DNA of 64,000 bases from Bactericera cockerelli (GCA_024516035.1 CM044957.1:3879017-3943016), one strand, 5' to 3'; counted from the first letter of the stretch, positions 42,420-52,862 are shown. Numbers and translations: made by a program. The notes: generated from the sequence alone by a model not told the origin.

Positions 42420-43535
42420 CATGATTTCCTCATTTCTGCTCCTTTATCTTTCGCCTCTTCCCCTCTCCTCCTCCGCTGCACCTCCACAACCCCCCCCCCC
42501 CCCCACCTTCATTTTCCTCCAATCTCCTTCGCACCTCCACCTCTGCATTGTCCTCCATTCTTTTTCTGAAAACGAAACAAAAACGAGAGAACAAAAAAAA
42601 AGTCAAGAAAAAACAATTTTGATTTCTCTTTCTCTCTCCCTCGCCTCTTCCTCTTCCTCTCTCTCTCTCTTTCTCTCTCTCGTCTCTTCCTCCCCAACAC
42701 GCGCTGTGCGATTCCTTCCTATTTGCTCTGTTCTCTCTCTTGATAAATGATAATTCCTAGTCTTGTCTGATTCAATAAAAAGGAGAGAGAGGGAGAGAAA
42801 TGGAGCAATGAGAGAAATAAATGAGAGAGAGAGAAATGGAGCAATAAGTGAGAGTGAGTGAGACAGAGAAGGAGAGAGAGTGAGAGAAATAGAGCAATAA
42901 GAGAAATAATTAGAGAGAGAAAGTGAGAGAAATGGAGCAGTGAGAGTAATAACAAGAGAGAAAGAGAAATGAAAGAGAGAGATTGAGAGACAATGAGAGA
43001 AATGAGTGTGAGAAAAATTGCGAGAGAGAAATGGAGCAATGAGAGGAATAAGATTGTTTAGCGTTTTTCTCCGTGAAATAACTGCAGATTTTGAGGGGGA
43101 AAGGGAGGAAGAGAAGGTGGGGAGAGGTGATCAGGGACGAGGAGAAGAGGCAGGAGGAGAAGGAGAAGGAGAAGGGGCAGAGGTGAAGAGGGAAGGGAGG
43201 TTGGAGGAGAAGAAGAAAAGGAATGAAAGAGGAGAGACAGCTTGAGAGAGGGAGAGGGGGCGGAGGGGAAGGAATGTAAAGGGAAGAGGGGAAGGAGCGC
43301 TAGAGAGGAATGGGGAGAAGGAGAAGGGAGGGGATGTTAAGAAGATGAGGTGAGAGAACTTGAGAAGGAGGAATAATGAGGAGAAAAACGAGGAGGATGC
43401 TCAGAGGGAGGGTGATTGGGAGAGGGGAAGATGAAAAGAAAAGCGATGAAAAGAGGAAGAGGAATGTCCAGAAAGAATGAAAGGGAGAGACAGGAGATGG
43501 AAGGAGAAGAAGGAAAATGGTGAGGAGAGGGTACA
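42420..43535. repeat. Pyrimidine tract then purine tract
   Basis: CT-rich sequence (42420-42720, with a C-run at 42490) is followed by GA-rich sequence (42775-43535). In the purine part, GAGAAATGGAGCAATGAGAG recurs every 50-65 bp. Open frames are low complexity. Confidence 0.9.
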
Positions 43536-43639
43536 ATTGGTGTAGCAGTCCTGATCGGAAAAAATGTACTCTTTTCCTAACTGTTATTTTTGATTTGATG
43601 GAAGAAGTCATTAATAGTTTCAATCCGTTAGCGGAGACA

Positions 43640-44100
43640 CCAAAACAGCTTATGAAGTGGAAACACTATGTTTCCTATTAAGTTAGTGGAGACACCAAAT
43701 TAACAATTGCAGTCGAAACACCAGTTCCTTCAGAGTTAGTGGAGACACCAAATCAGTGGAAACACTATTTCCTCAAAAAATATTGGAGACCTCAACTCAA
43801 TAATTGACTGTATGAATGCAAAGTGAGAAAAAACTTATTACTAATTAGTTGCCACTGTATAATTAATGTTATTTGTATGAATGTACCTATCTTTTATGTT
43901 CTTTCACAATTATGAATGAAAGAACATAAGCCTAAAACAGGCAATAATGTCATAATGCTCCCTTCATAACATTCACAGGCAATATTAATGTTTTTAACTT
44001 AAGGTATAAATGCAGTAAAGAAAACAATTTTTTTTTAAATCCTCCTAAATAGAGACACCATTTCCTCAAAATTGAGTGAAGACACCATTGTAAAGGATAG
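43640..44100. repeat. Degenerate TTAGTGGAGACACC repeats
   Basis: GTTAGTGGAGACACCAAA and close variants occur at irregular spacing (43683, 43737, and degraded to 44090). The core is the complement of GTCTCCACTAAC in the 72-bp satellite at 2.4-3.2 kb. Confidence 0.6.
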
Positions 44101-44104
44101 GTAG

Positions 44105-44360
44105 AGTTCTAACTAGTTAAAAAAAAAGATGCGTGTTTTACAGCCGTTTTTATTTCGTAGCCATGAAACAGGAGCTAGCTATTGTAGACGCTTGTGGTCT
44201 GTGCTGTATCCTGCCCATCCAGCAGTATGCCTCCCCTCTGATGGGCGGGAAGTGACACAATACTTCCCAATTAGGTGCTGAGTCAAAACGAGCGCACTGG
44301 AAGGTCTCCCTTACAAACAATTATTGTAAACAAATTAAGAATACAAATTTTTGTCGGCAC
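44105..44360. other. Unassigned sequence
   Basis: No gene or known repeat was recognised. Confidence 0.3.
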
Positions 44361-44361
44361 G

Positions 44362-44428
44362 GGGGATCGAACCCGGGACCTTCCGCAGGGCAAGCGAGTG
44401 CTTAACCACTGAGCTAATCGCGCGCTCT
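44362..44428 (-). mobile_element. SINE-D, tRNA-Gly-like head
   Basis: On the minus strand: GCGCGATTAGCTCAGTGGTT, ACTCGCTTGCCCTGCGGAAG and GGGTTCGATCCCCCGTGCCG. The second half resembles tRNA-Gly(GCC), CTCGCCTGCC. The acceptor stem ends do not pair, so I call it a tRNA-derived repeat and not a gene. Confidence 0.65.
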
Positions 44429-44715
44429 TCAATTTTTATTGAGCCTTTTCGGTAAGAATCCTACTTATGGAAACTTGGGCGACATACACATAGCAATGCT
44501 CTTAGGTTCCCCCTACTTGGGGAGACACATCGCAATACTTTTAAAGCTTTTTTCCTGTTTCGCCGTCACCCTTTTTCCAAAAAAAATTTCCTTCTAAATT
44601 GTGTATTTATTCAAATGTACTATGAAGGGAGCAATATTTCACTGAGGCGAAATTTTGCTGATCAAGAAACTGTTTGAGAAACAGAAAAGATTTGTTTTTA
44701 TAAATAATAATGTAC

Positions 44716-45070
44716 TTCTATGGGGACTATAAACAGGGAGTAGACCAGCAGTCTGGCTGGGGGACTATAAACAGAGAGTAGACCAGCAGTCTGGTTAGGG
44801 GATTATAAACAGTGAGTAGACCAGCAGTCTGGTTAGGGGATTATAAACAGTGAGTAGACCAGCAGTCTGGTTAGGGGATTATAAACAGTGAGTAGACCAG
44901 CAGTCTGGCTGGGGGACTATAAACAGGGAGTAGACCAGCATTGGCTTGGTTCTGGGGTCCCTTGTCAATTATTAGCCTCCTTGTAAAGACAGTGGTAGAA
45001 GCGATGAGTCATTCCTCCACTGTCTGGCTACCATCGTTCATGATGACGCCACCCTATGATGATGATGAAT
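44716..45070 (+). repeat. H repeat with expanded 38-bp array
   Basis: The unit GGGACTATAAACAGGGAGTA + GACCAGCAGTCTGGCTGG repeats six times at 38-bp spacing, then runs into the 130-bp H tail (GGCTTGGTTCTGGGG to CACCCTATGATGATG). Confidence 0.95.
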
Positions 45071-45074
45071 ATGA

Positions 45075-45450
45075 ACTTATGTATATCTGCAACTTTCTCA
45101 GAGGAAAGTTGCTATTGCTATTTGTCATCTGTCTTCCCAAGTCTGCTCATTGATTGACTGAATTCACTGACTGCAATATTGATTGATTGACCGAATTCAC
45201 TGACTACACATGCATGTATTCAATCTTCGGCACATTTCTGGAAGTAAAGTTGTTCCACGGCACGAACGACCGTAAAGTTAAAGTTAAAGTTACAATAATT
45301 GGTTATACTAGTGCCTCATAGGAGAAAAAGAAAAGAAAAAAAGAGAAGATTCCTAGAGATCCTTTAGCCACCTGACAGTCGAAATCGCTAGTTACGATAA
45401 TACATTGAATTTTGAGAAGAAAAAAAAAATATGTTTACATACCTATTATT
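45075..45450. other. Unassigned sequence
   Basis: TTGATTGA(C/T)TGAATTCACTG is repeated at 45153 and 45183. No gene found. Confidence 0.35.
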
Positions 45451-45454
45451 ATTG

Positions 45455-45545
45455 GTTAAATGCAACCTCAACCATGAGGTTGAACAACCTCGACCCTGCT
45501 TGAGCGGGATAAGACAGAGTAAAAGAAGAAGACGAAGATACCTAT
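45455..45545 (+). mobile_element. G repeat, 3' end
   Basis: CAACCTCAACCATGAGGTTG can fold on itself. CGACCCTGCTTGAGCGGGAT and AAGACAGAGTAAAAGAAGAAG follow. It is the reverse-orientation partner of 24190-24262. Confidence 0.7.
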
Positions 45546-45934
45546 TACTATTATTTTTACGTAGAATTTACATACTTTTTAAACTAAAATCAAACCAGTT
45601 AATTAAAAAAAGTTTAATATTTAAAAGCTTACTAAGTTTTTAGAACTAGTTCTTTTATAGTCGTCTACATCTCTGAATGCAACATTGCAAGTTTTATACA
45701 TGTATAATTAACCAGCTAAAATGTTCCATAAATTACCTATGTATCTTTTGTAAATAAACAGATATACCTACAAGGATAGAAATACATAGTTCTACATGAT
45801 TTCAATTCAATACTGTCCTGACATTTTAGGCTTTGCCAGACATTGAAATAATGCAACACCAAAACATTGTCCATACGTCCGTACTTCGAAACCCCTTATC
45901 ACTCCTGTGTAAATCAATATGGCCATTGTACATA

Positions 45935-46052
45935 GACAGGGTGGTATTGCACAATAGAGTAACACAAAACTGTTAGCGTAATGGGACTTCCTGTCTCGAG
46001 CCGACAGTCTAAATAAAGCACTACTATACTATACTATACTATACTATACATG
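45935..46052 (+). mobile_element. Possible retrotransposon 3' end
   Basis: GACTTCCTGTCTCGAGCCGA and CAGTCTAAATAAAGCACTAC are followed by (TATAC)n. The AATAAAG signal next to a simple-repeat tail resembles L elements. No coding part is present. Confidence 0.45.
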
Positions 46053-46054
46053 GC

Positions 46055-46288
46055 GATAAAATTCTAATACTAGAAACAAAAACAGGTTTTTGTAATAAAA
46101 AATAAAAAAAATTGCTCCGATTTTTCTGTTTTCGTATTATTTATAAGTACATTATGTATTGTACAATCTGTACACACAGTTTATAACAAATGAATATACC
46201 TACAAAATAAAATGGAAATAATACTTTGTACAACATTCACCTGAATATTTACCTATGTACACTGTACTGTTAAAAAATTAAATTAAAA
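46055..46288. other. Unassigned sequence
   Basis: AT-rich, no feature recognised. Confidence 0.3.
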
Positions 46289-46541
46289 ATATCGCCGCTG
46301 CAAACACAAACTGTCGTATCTGCAAATTTTGCCATTTTCAGTTAAGAAGCGCACATCCTTCCTTTTTCACGTCACGAACTGTCGTATCTGTATCTCAACT
46401 CCTGCCCGAAGTATTCAAGTTTTAAGGTTAGTCGTATGTGAGTTTCAAAGATTCTCAGCAAGCACGAACCACTATCTGCGCTTCTTAACTGAAAATGGCA
46501 AAATTTGCAGATACGACAGTTTGTGTTTGCAGCGGCGATAT
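46289..46541. mobile_element. Perfect 65-bp inverted repeat element
   Basis: 46289-46353 and 46477-46541 are exact reverse complements over 65 bases, starting ATATCGCCGCTGCAAACACA. The 123-bp centre repeats part of the arm (AACTGTCGTATCTG at 46378). TA dinucleotides at both borders would fit Tc1/mariner-type insertion but are part of a palindromic tip. Overlapping frames on both strands (77 and 81 codons) reflect the symmetry. Confidence 0.88.
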
Positions 46542-46573
46542 AACGAGAAAATGAATGGATAAATATACAGATG

Positions 46574-46622
46574 TTCTGAGGGCGGGGTTGTTGGCTTTGG
46601 TAAACTCTTCCACCCAACCCTC
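46574..46622 (-). mobile_element. L element head fragment
   Basis: GGGCGGGGTTGTTGGCTTTG and CTCTTCCACCCAACCCT are the complement of the L head. Confidence 0.6.
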
Positions 46623-46689
46623 ATAAAACGTAAAAAAAATCAACGAGCCTTGTCAAGGTGCGGCCGCACCTCTTAGAACACAGAATTTG

Positions 46690-46762
46690 GCAGCCAGTCC
46701 ATTCTTATTAGCCTGAGTGGGGCCAAGATTAGCATCACGAGGATTCGAATTTGAATGGTGTA
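46690..46762 (-). mobile_element. S5 SINE middle fragment
   Basis: TTAGCCTGAGTGGGGCCAAG and AGCATCACGAGGATTCGAAT are the complement of the S5 head/body junction. Confidence 0.72.
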
Positions 46763-47007
46763 ACCTTAAGAGTATCCTTAAGAGCCTCAATCAAGTTTAA
46801 TTGGTGTAGCCTTAAGAGGACTATGTACACAATAAATGTTAAAATAACAAACTGAAAGTGGGTATTATTTTAAAGAATATTATACAAAAATCAATACTGG
46901 AATTTTAAAGAGGGAGAATTGATAAATGACCCTCTCGATTAATTTGATCGAAAATAGGATGAAACAATGATACACACAATGCTTTCCAGGCAAAGGACAG
47001 CTGGTAG

Positions 47008-47011
47008 CTTT

Positions 47012-47075
<64 letters not shown>

Positions 47076-47176
47076 TAGAGAGAGAGAAGGTAGACGAAAT
47101 AGACCGAAAGAGAAGAGGAATAATCATGACACATTAACCCTAAATAATTTCATCCCCTCAACAACTACGCTCCTTC

Positions 47177-47223
<47 letters not shown>

Positions 47224-47240
47224 TTCTCTCTCTCTCAACT
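47008..47240. repeat. GA tract and CT tract in inverse order
   Basis: (GA)n at 47010-47090 and (CT)n at 47175-47238 are about 85 bp apart and mutually complementary. Confidence 0.93.
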
Positions 47241-47361
47241 TTGAGGACACTCAAATGAACGAGGCGGCTCATGTCATTTATTTAACAACCCCTGAATAAT
47301 TCAACAAATGTATGGGTTTAGTTTAAGGTCCAAATTATGACATAGGATTAGAGAAACTAAT

Positions 47362-47442
47362 CGAATGGAGGGTAACACCCTCGTCGTGATATGGCCATTG
47401 GCCATGCAATTGAAAGCGAAGTTAAACCCAAATTAGAAAATC
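47362..47442 (+). mobile_element. S5 SINE 3' end
   Basis: TCGAATGGAGGGTAACACCC, GTCGTGATATGGCC and AATTGAAAGCGAAGTTAAAC are S5 body. A short GGCCATT duplication interrupts it. Confidence 0.8.
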
Positions 47443-47444
47443 TC

Positions 47445-47755
47445 ATTCCTAATTCGTCCCTAAAAGTTCACCTCGTGGTTCACCCTGGGTAACGCATTGA
47501 CATGCAACTAAAGTACTCACAATTTAGACGATCAGACAATCACTACCATCAGATTTCCTGATCAAGTTTATTTCATAAATAGGTCTTCTCACTTTGAGGT
47601 GTGTATTAAAGCCATACGATAAATAAAAAATAGCCTACATTTGTAGTAAATTAGATTATTGATGTTGGGTACTATAATTCATTGAAGAATAATATTCAAT
47701 GATCTTTGTTTGTGATATGTTTTTGTTGTAATGAACTTTAGCACCGAGCGAAGTA
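47445..47755. other. Unassigned sequence
   Basis: No gene recognised. Confidence 0.3.
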
Positions 47756-47925
47756 ATATCTTTTATTTTTTTTATTTTATTTTTTATTATTATTTTTTTT
47801 TAAGCTTTATAAGGAGGACAAAGTACAGGTAACAGTATATAATTAAGAAAAGAAAAAGAAAAAAAATGTCCTACCTAAAGGGCGGGGTTATTGCCTGTGG
47901 CAATCTCTTCCACCCAACCCTTTAT
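47756..47925 (-). mobile_element. L element 3' end
   Basis: On the minus strand: GGGTTGGGTGGAAGAGATTG, CCACAGGCAATAACCCCGCC, then AT-rich sequence and a poly-A/AATA tail. Confidence 0.8.
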
Positions 47926-47929
47926 TAAT

Positions 47930-48438
47930 CAAGCTCGCCGGAAGGCGAACGCTCGTCAAGCAGCGCCAGCTAACTAGCCTAAACACGAAACATAGTTTAT
48001 ATTATGTATTCTGTTTTCTTGTTTTAGCTTTTATAAACAGGACCTAAAAGTAACACTAACAACTACAATGCACCAACACGGCGGAGGTATCAAGAACGGC
48101 TGACACAAATAAAGAGACATTATCTTTACAATTAAATCAACAATTGACATGAACAATAAAATCATACCCCCTCTCTTCACTCTCGTTATTTCAATATTAG
48201 ACAGCCACCCTTTAGCTGCAACTGCTTTCCATAAGCTGAAAGTTTTCTCTCTCCAACCTAGACCCTGGGAGAGGAGTTCAATCAACATTCTCTCTCTCTC
48301 TCTCTTTCTCTGTCTCTCTTTCTCTCTCTCACTCCATCTCACTACTGTCCCTTGCTTAAGCTTCTGCCTCGGTCTCTCAAATTTGAATGCTTCTCTTAAA
48401 GAATATACCGGGTGTCTCCGCGTTGAGGTGGAAATGAT
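47930..48438. other. Unassigned with a short CT tract
   Basis: CT repeats lie at 48290-48332. Frames of about 100 codons on both strands overlap the tract and show no domain. Confidence 0.35.
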
Positions 48439-48439
48439 A

Positions 48440-48654
48440 TAATAATAATAATACTCTTTAGTGGAAGGTAACCACTAGCCGAGGTTAATGCTCAAAGCAT
48501 TTTCTACCACCTAACCCTCAGAGTCTTATTATTATGTGGTCACAAACTCAAATTATTGAGGTAAAGTTAATGCACTGGGTAGGATTTGAACCAACGGATC
48601 CCTACGCTACCTGGATTACCAGACTAGGGCGTTAACCACTTCACTACCAGTGCA
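48440..48654 (-). mobile_element. SINE-B, full length
   Basis: The (AAT)n/ACTCTTTAGTGG 3' end, the full body and the head to GGTAGTGAAGTGG are present. Box B is GGTTCAAATCC. Confidence 0.93.
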
Positions 48655-48659
48655 CGTAT

Positions 48660-49255
48660 TATAAAGATTGTTAAAAAAGATCGATTCAATAAAATGGTAG
48701 ACGAAATAAAGAGGTTGCGTTTTTAAGGAACAAAATATCACAGAAAACAATGTACAAATATTATCGTGGATTTCGGTAGTCGATATAAAAATTTAATAAA
48801 TTATTATTGGAAAACAAAATGAAATTTTTCTTTGACAACTGCATCATAAAAGTTGGCCTGGCAACCAGAAAACTTATGAAAGTTACAATGGAAACTAGAG
48901 AAAGTTTATACAAGTTTCCATGGCAAACAAGGGACTTGTAAAAATTACCGTAGAAAAAACTTAAATAAGTTCTCAAAGTTTATATGATGATCAAATTTCA
49001 TTTGTTTATACATTAGGAATATATTTCAAATTCAAAGATAATCAAACAAATTATCAAATTATAATCAAAGTTTCTATTGTAAACAAAAAACTTTTCTAGT
49101 TTCTATGGCAACCAGAGAAGAACTCCAAGTTCCCATGACAACTGAAAATCTTAGATATAAACAAACGAAACTTTAAATATTCCATTTGGGAACCATTGGA
49201 GACAAAGACACTTGAGGCTGTGAGAAAACGGTCTCCCTCTATGGGCTAACGTTGG
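48660..49255. other. Imperfect AAGTTnCnATGGnAA repeats
   Basis: AAGTTTCCATGGCAA, AAGTTACAATGGAAA and TAGTTTCTATGGCAACC recur at 30-45-bp spacing between 48840 and 49135. This looks like a degenerate tandem repeat. No gene seen. Confidence 0.5.
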
Positions 49256-49261
49256 ACACAT

Positions 49262-49374
49262 CACATTGGATAGAGAAAGATTGTAACGAGAAAGAAAGAA
49301 AGAGAGAGAGAGAAAGATAGAAGGAGATAGAGAGAGAGAGAGAGAGAGAGAAATAGAGAGAGAGAGAGAGAAAT

Positions 49375-49415
<41 letters not shown>

Positions 49416-49518
49416 AATAGAGAGAGAGAGAGAGAAATAGAGAGAGAGAGAGAGAGAGAGAAAGATAGAAGGAGATAGAAAGAGAGAGAGAGAGAAATAG
49501 AGAGAGAGAGAGAGAAAT

Positions 49519-49551
<33 letters not shown>

Positions 49552-49656
49552 AAGATAGAGAGAGAGAGAAAATAGAGAGAGAGAGAGAGAGAGACAGAAA
49601 TAGAGAGAGAGAGAGAGAGAGAAATAGAGAGAGGAGAGAGAGAGAGAAATAGACAA

Positions 49657-49727
<71 letters not shown>

Positions 49728-49789
49728 GAGAAAGATAGAAGGAGATAGAGAGAGAGAGAGAGAGAAATAGAGAGAGAGAGAGAGAAAAT

Positions 49790-49822
<33 letters not shown>

Positions 49823-49869
49823 AAGATAGAGAGAGAGAGAAATAGAGAGAGAGAGAGAGAGAGACAGAA

Positions 49870-49909
<40 letters not shown>

Positions 49910-49942
49910 TAGAGAGAGAGAGAGAGAGAGAGAAATAGACAA

Positions 49943-49991
<49 letters not shown>

Positions 49992-50010
49992 AAGAGAGAG
50001 AAAGAGATAG
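49262..50010. repeat. Long GA tract with higher-order pattern
   Basis: About 750 bp of GA with AAATAG interruptions at 20-25-bp spacing. GAAAGATAGAAGGAGATAG marks a longer unit at 49313, 49461 and 49732, so a block of 150-270 bp was duplicated. Confidence 0.96.
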
Positions 50011-50014
50011 GAGT

Positions 50015-50530
50015 ATTGTTTACCTTGTACTTGCACCGTGAACTAAAAGCTTCATGTTTAAAATTATACACTCAGCAGCAGAGTAAATGGTACAAATTTA
50101 CAAAGCATACCTTTCATTTTTATCAGTTTAGTCTCTTTAATGGTCTGATTTTAGTAGAGTGTGCATGTAGACTATGTAGAGGATGTAGAAGTAGAGAAAA
50201 AAAGACTGCGAAAGAGAAAACACAGTAGATAATACTGTGAGTAAAGTACAAATCTGAAAAAATTAAACTTCGTGTGGAAAAAAGAGAGACCGCGGTTTGT
50301 TTCATAAAAAGAAGTGATATTATGAGTAATAAACGTATAAATTGGCTCTTATTTCATGTACCTTTAAAATGAATTAGTTTGGAAAACTCTGATTAAAAAC
50401 ATTTAAAAAAAGAAATAAAATTTAAGGCACACCAAGTTCGTTTTCCTTGCTACATTATTATACTTTTTTAGTTCATTAGTACAAATGCACTAAACAAAAC
50501 CTTCCATATTTTTTTCTTTCTTTTTTCGTT
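50015..50530. other. Unassigned sequence
   Basis: No gene recognised. Confidence 0.3.
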
Positions 50531-50533
50531 TTC

Positions 50534-50757
50534 ACTGACTTCAGTAGCTTGATCGATAAGGCGGTGGACTTGTAACGTGGAGGTCGGTGGTTTAAGTCCT
50601 GGTTTCAGCGTAGATTTAGCGTAGTTTGAGTAGTTGTATATGACAAAAATGATTAACACAAATACGATAACTTTCATTCTTCTTTCAGGTGAGTCTCTTT
50701 CATACTGTGATTGTCAGGTACGGCCAACTGTTCTAGGTGATCTTCCATTCTGAGGCG
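50534..50757 (+). mobile_element. SINE-A with extended 3' region
   Basis: ACTTCAGTAGCTTGATCGAT begins the head; box B is GGTTTAAGTCC. After TACGATAACTTTCATTC the sequence continues with TCATACTGTGATTGTCAGGT and GTTCTAGGTGATCTTCCATT, matching the flank of the 33.3-kb copy. Confidence 0.88.
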
Positions 50758-50759
50758 AG

Positions 50760-51010
50760 AAGAACTTTCTGAGGCGAGAAGGACCTTCTCATCTAGTTTT
50801 AGTGCCGTAGAGTGTAGTAAACATAGGTTGATGTACTTGTGTGTAGAACGTATTATGTATATATAAAACAAAATAATATGTGTATACTTTATATGTAACA
50901 TAGATATATAGACTTCCATCAGTAACCTACGTGTGTACAGTGTATTCCGGTAGATTTTGAGATAAAAACCGTATTATATGTTATGCTATATTGCTATGTA
51001 AATATTTATA
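50760..51010. other. Unassigned sequence
   Basis: No features recognised. Confidence 0.3.
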
Positions 51011-51012
51011 TA

Positions 51013-51416
51013 CAGGGAGTCCAAGTTTTTTTTCCTTATTTTTCTTAGAAAATTTCAAAATCATTTCAAGGAGATATCCTAGGATTGAAATAATCTTGGG
51101 TAATTACCCAAGATTATTTCGAGAAATGAAAAAAAAATCACTTGGAAAAAAAAGTTTTCATCTGAAAAGTAAACATGAACTTGTTGAAATTGAATGAAAA
51201 TGGTTCTTATGTATTCGTCTATTTGTGATTATTAAGTAAACTTCCCAAAGTACCGAACAATCTGTACCAATTTGCATTCAAAACTGAGTTTTCCTTTTGT
51301 TCGAATCTCTGTTCAATGGCACTTTTCGGAAAATGATCTGAGATTATTTTATACTCTGCATGTCTCCCAGAATTGATTTCGGAATTTTCTATATAAAAAA
51401 AAACCAGGACACCCTG
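51013..51416. mobile_element. Mariner-type MITE, 404 bp
   Basis: The ends CAGGGAGTCC and, in complement, CAGGGTGTCC match 9 of 10 at the tip and continue in T-rich sequence. Both are flanked by TA. A perfect palindrome (GAAATAATCTTGGGTAA and its complement) lies at 51087-51120. No transposase frame. Confidence 0.72.
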
Positions 51417-51511
51417 TATACGGGTGAGCTTTGAGATGAACTTGGTTCACACACTCGAGCAGAGGCCTGATGCACCAGAGAGGAATTGCTCCTCTCTGTT
51501 ATGCAGTGGCG

Positions 51512-51570
51512 TAACCTCAGTAGCTTGATGGGTAAGACGGCGGCGGACTTGTAAACTGGATAACGCTAAA
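51512..51570 (+). mobile_element. SINE-A head fragment
   Basis: CCTCAGTAGCTTGATGGGTA and GGCGGACTTGTAAACTGG cover the head up to, but not including, box B. Confidence 0.78.
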
Positions 51571-51667
51571 GGACTAACTGCCAGGCAATCAATAAGATCT
51601 CCTCGCTTTTCACAAATTTATTCAAGTCAAATCTTGAGATTTTTTTGTTGTTGTTGGATGAATCCAT

Positions 51668-51697
51668 TACTTTCCTTACAATTGGATAAGGAAAGTA
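51668..51697. repeat. ACTTTCC hairpin
   Basis: TTACTTTCCTTA and TAAGGAAAGTAA pair around a short loop. Confidence 0.75.
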
Positions 51698-51784
51698 AGA
51701 AATAATAGTCATAATATTATGAGAAAAAAAAAATATCATGAATAAATGGAAGTGTATTTGCTATTTTGTTTCGATCATACTTTT

Positions 51785-52005
51785 TTTTGCTTTTAACGTC
51801 GTTTTCAACTGCATAGTCATATCACGATGTAGGTTTTACCATCTATTCGCTGGAAACTCATAAACCAACTACTCCTATTAACCTCAACCAGCCTGAGTGG
51901 GGCCGGGAATAGCCAAAGCATTACGAGGGTTCAAGTTTGAATGGGCACGCATCGAAATACTAGCCTCGCTGGACTTTGCTTAACTTTAGTAACAGTTAAC
52001 TTGAG
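51785..52005 (-). mobile_element. S5 SINE copy
   Basis: On the minus strand: AAGTTAAGCAAAGTCCAGCG, CTAGTATTTCGATGCGTGCC and then the full body. The first part of the 5S head is missing. Confidence 0.85.
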
Positions 52006-52039
52006 AGTACATTTTTATTGTGTTTTATTTTTTATTAGG

Positions 52040-52130
52040 AAATTGACAGTATCACGAGGGTGCGAATTTGGAGAGACACCCATCCAAGTCCTAGGCTTGC
52101 TGGACGTATTTTTAACTGAAACGTACTGAT
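52040..52130 (-). mobile_element. S5 SINE head fragment
   Basis: TATCACGAGGGTGCGAATTT and CACCCATCCAAGTCCTAGGC are the complement of the 5S box C region and its 3' flank. Confidence 0.75.
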
Positions 52131-52154
52131 CCAGTTCCTACTTATCTATCAATG

Positions 52155-52354
52155 TCTGTCTCGGTGGCTCAATGATCAAGGCGTCGGTCTGGTAATCCAG
52201 AGGTCGCGGGTTCGAATCCCAGCCCGGACATGACAAGTTATCCTCCTATTCGGGATTTTGACTTCATAATAATACGTCTTCGGCTTACTGCTGGAATAAT
52301 GAGACTCATTAGTCCTAGTCGGCCATATAAATAGAGGCGATATTATTATTATTA
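52155..52354 (+). mobile_element. SINE-C with 9-bp target duplication
   Basis: GTCTCGGTGGCTCAATGATC begins the head; box B is GGTTCGAATCCC. The 3' end is GCGATATTATTATTATTA. CTATCAATG flanks both sides (52146-52154, 52355-52363), which fixes both ends of the family. Confidence 0.95.
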
Positions 52355-52364
52355 CTATCAATGC

Positions 52365-52525
52365 AATTTCAAAGTGATATAGGAGAAAAAATAAAAAAAT
52401 ACTTCCGCCACTGATTGGGCTGAGTGTCTACTATCACTGCTCGCAATGGTACAAATAATATTAACCTAACTAAACTCTGTGTGGTTCAATAATACAAAAT
52501 GTTTTTTTATTTATTTTTTATTTTT
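52365..52525. other. Unassigned sequence
   Basis: No features recognised. Confidence 0.3.
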
Positions 52526-52526
52526 T

Positions 52527-52632
52527 TAATTTGGACTTAACGTCGCTCTCAACTGTATTGTCATATTATGATGGGGGTTTTACCCTCCATTCGGTGGAAA
52601 TTCACGGTACCTAAATTAACCTCACCAAGGAA
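52527..52632 (-). mobile_element. S5 SINE 3' half
   Basis: AATTTGGACTTAACGTCGCT through AATTAACCTCACC is the complement of the S5 body. Confidence 0.82.
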
Positions 52633-52634
52633 TT

Positions 52635-52860
52635 TATTTCTTTAATTTCGTCTTTCTTCCTGGCTTTCGTCTTGAACATATTTAAAAAGTTATTTATGCT
52701 CATTTACTTGAACTTTTGACCTCATAATAATATATAGTTATATTTAAATAATACATATACTTGTATAACCTACCTTTGGCTCGGAATCGGAATTTTTTTT
52801 AAATAAAAAAACAAGCTGACCAATTCTAGTTCTTCAAAAATATTTTTTCCCCCACAAGTA
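52635..52860. other. Unassigned sequence
   Basis: No features recognised. Confidence 0.3.
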
Positions 52861-52862
52861 GT

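Noticed and set aside
49151..50071. 306-codon SLSLSLF frame and two others on the minus strand
   Set aside because: They are translations of a GA microsatellite in different frames. The same holds for the long Ser/Leu or Arg/Glu frames at 5.5, 8.7-9.6, 23, 26.7, 30, 40.4 and 42.7-43 kb.
52155..52230. Functional tRNA genes in SINE-B, SINE-C and SINE-D heads
   Set aside because: Box B is good, but the anticodon arms do not fold well, and each is followed by a family-specific body.
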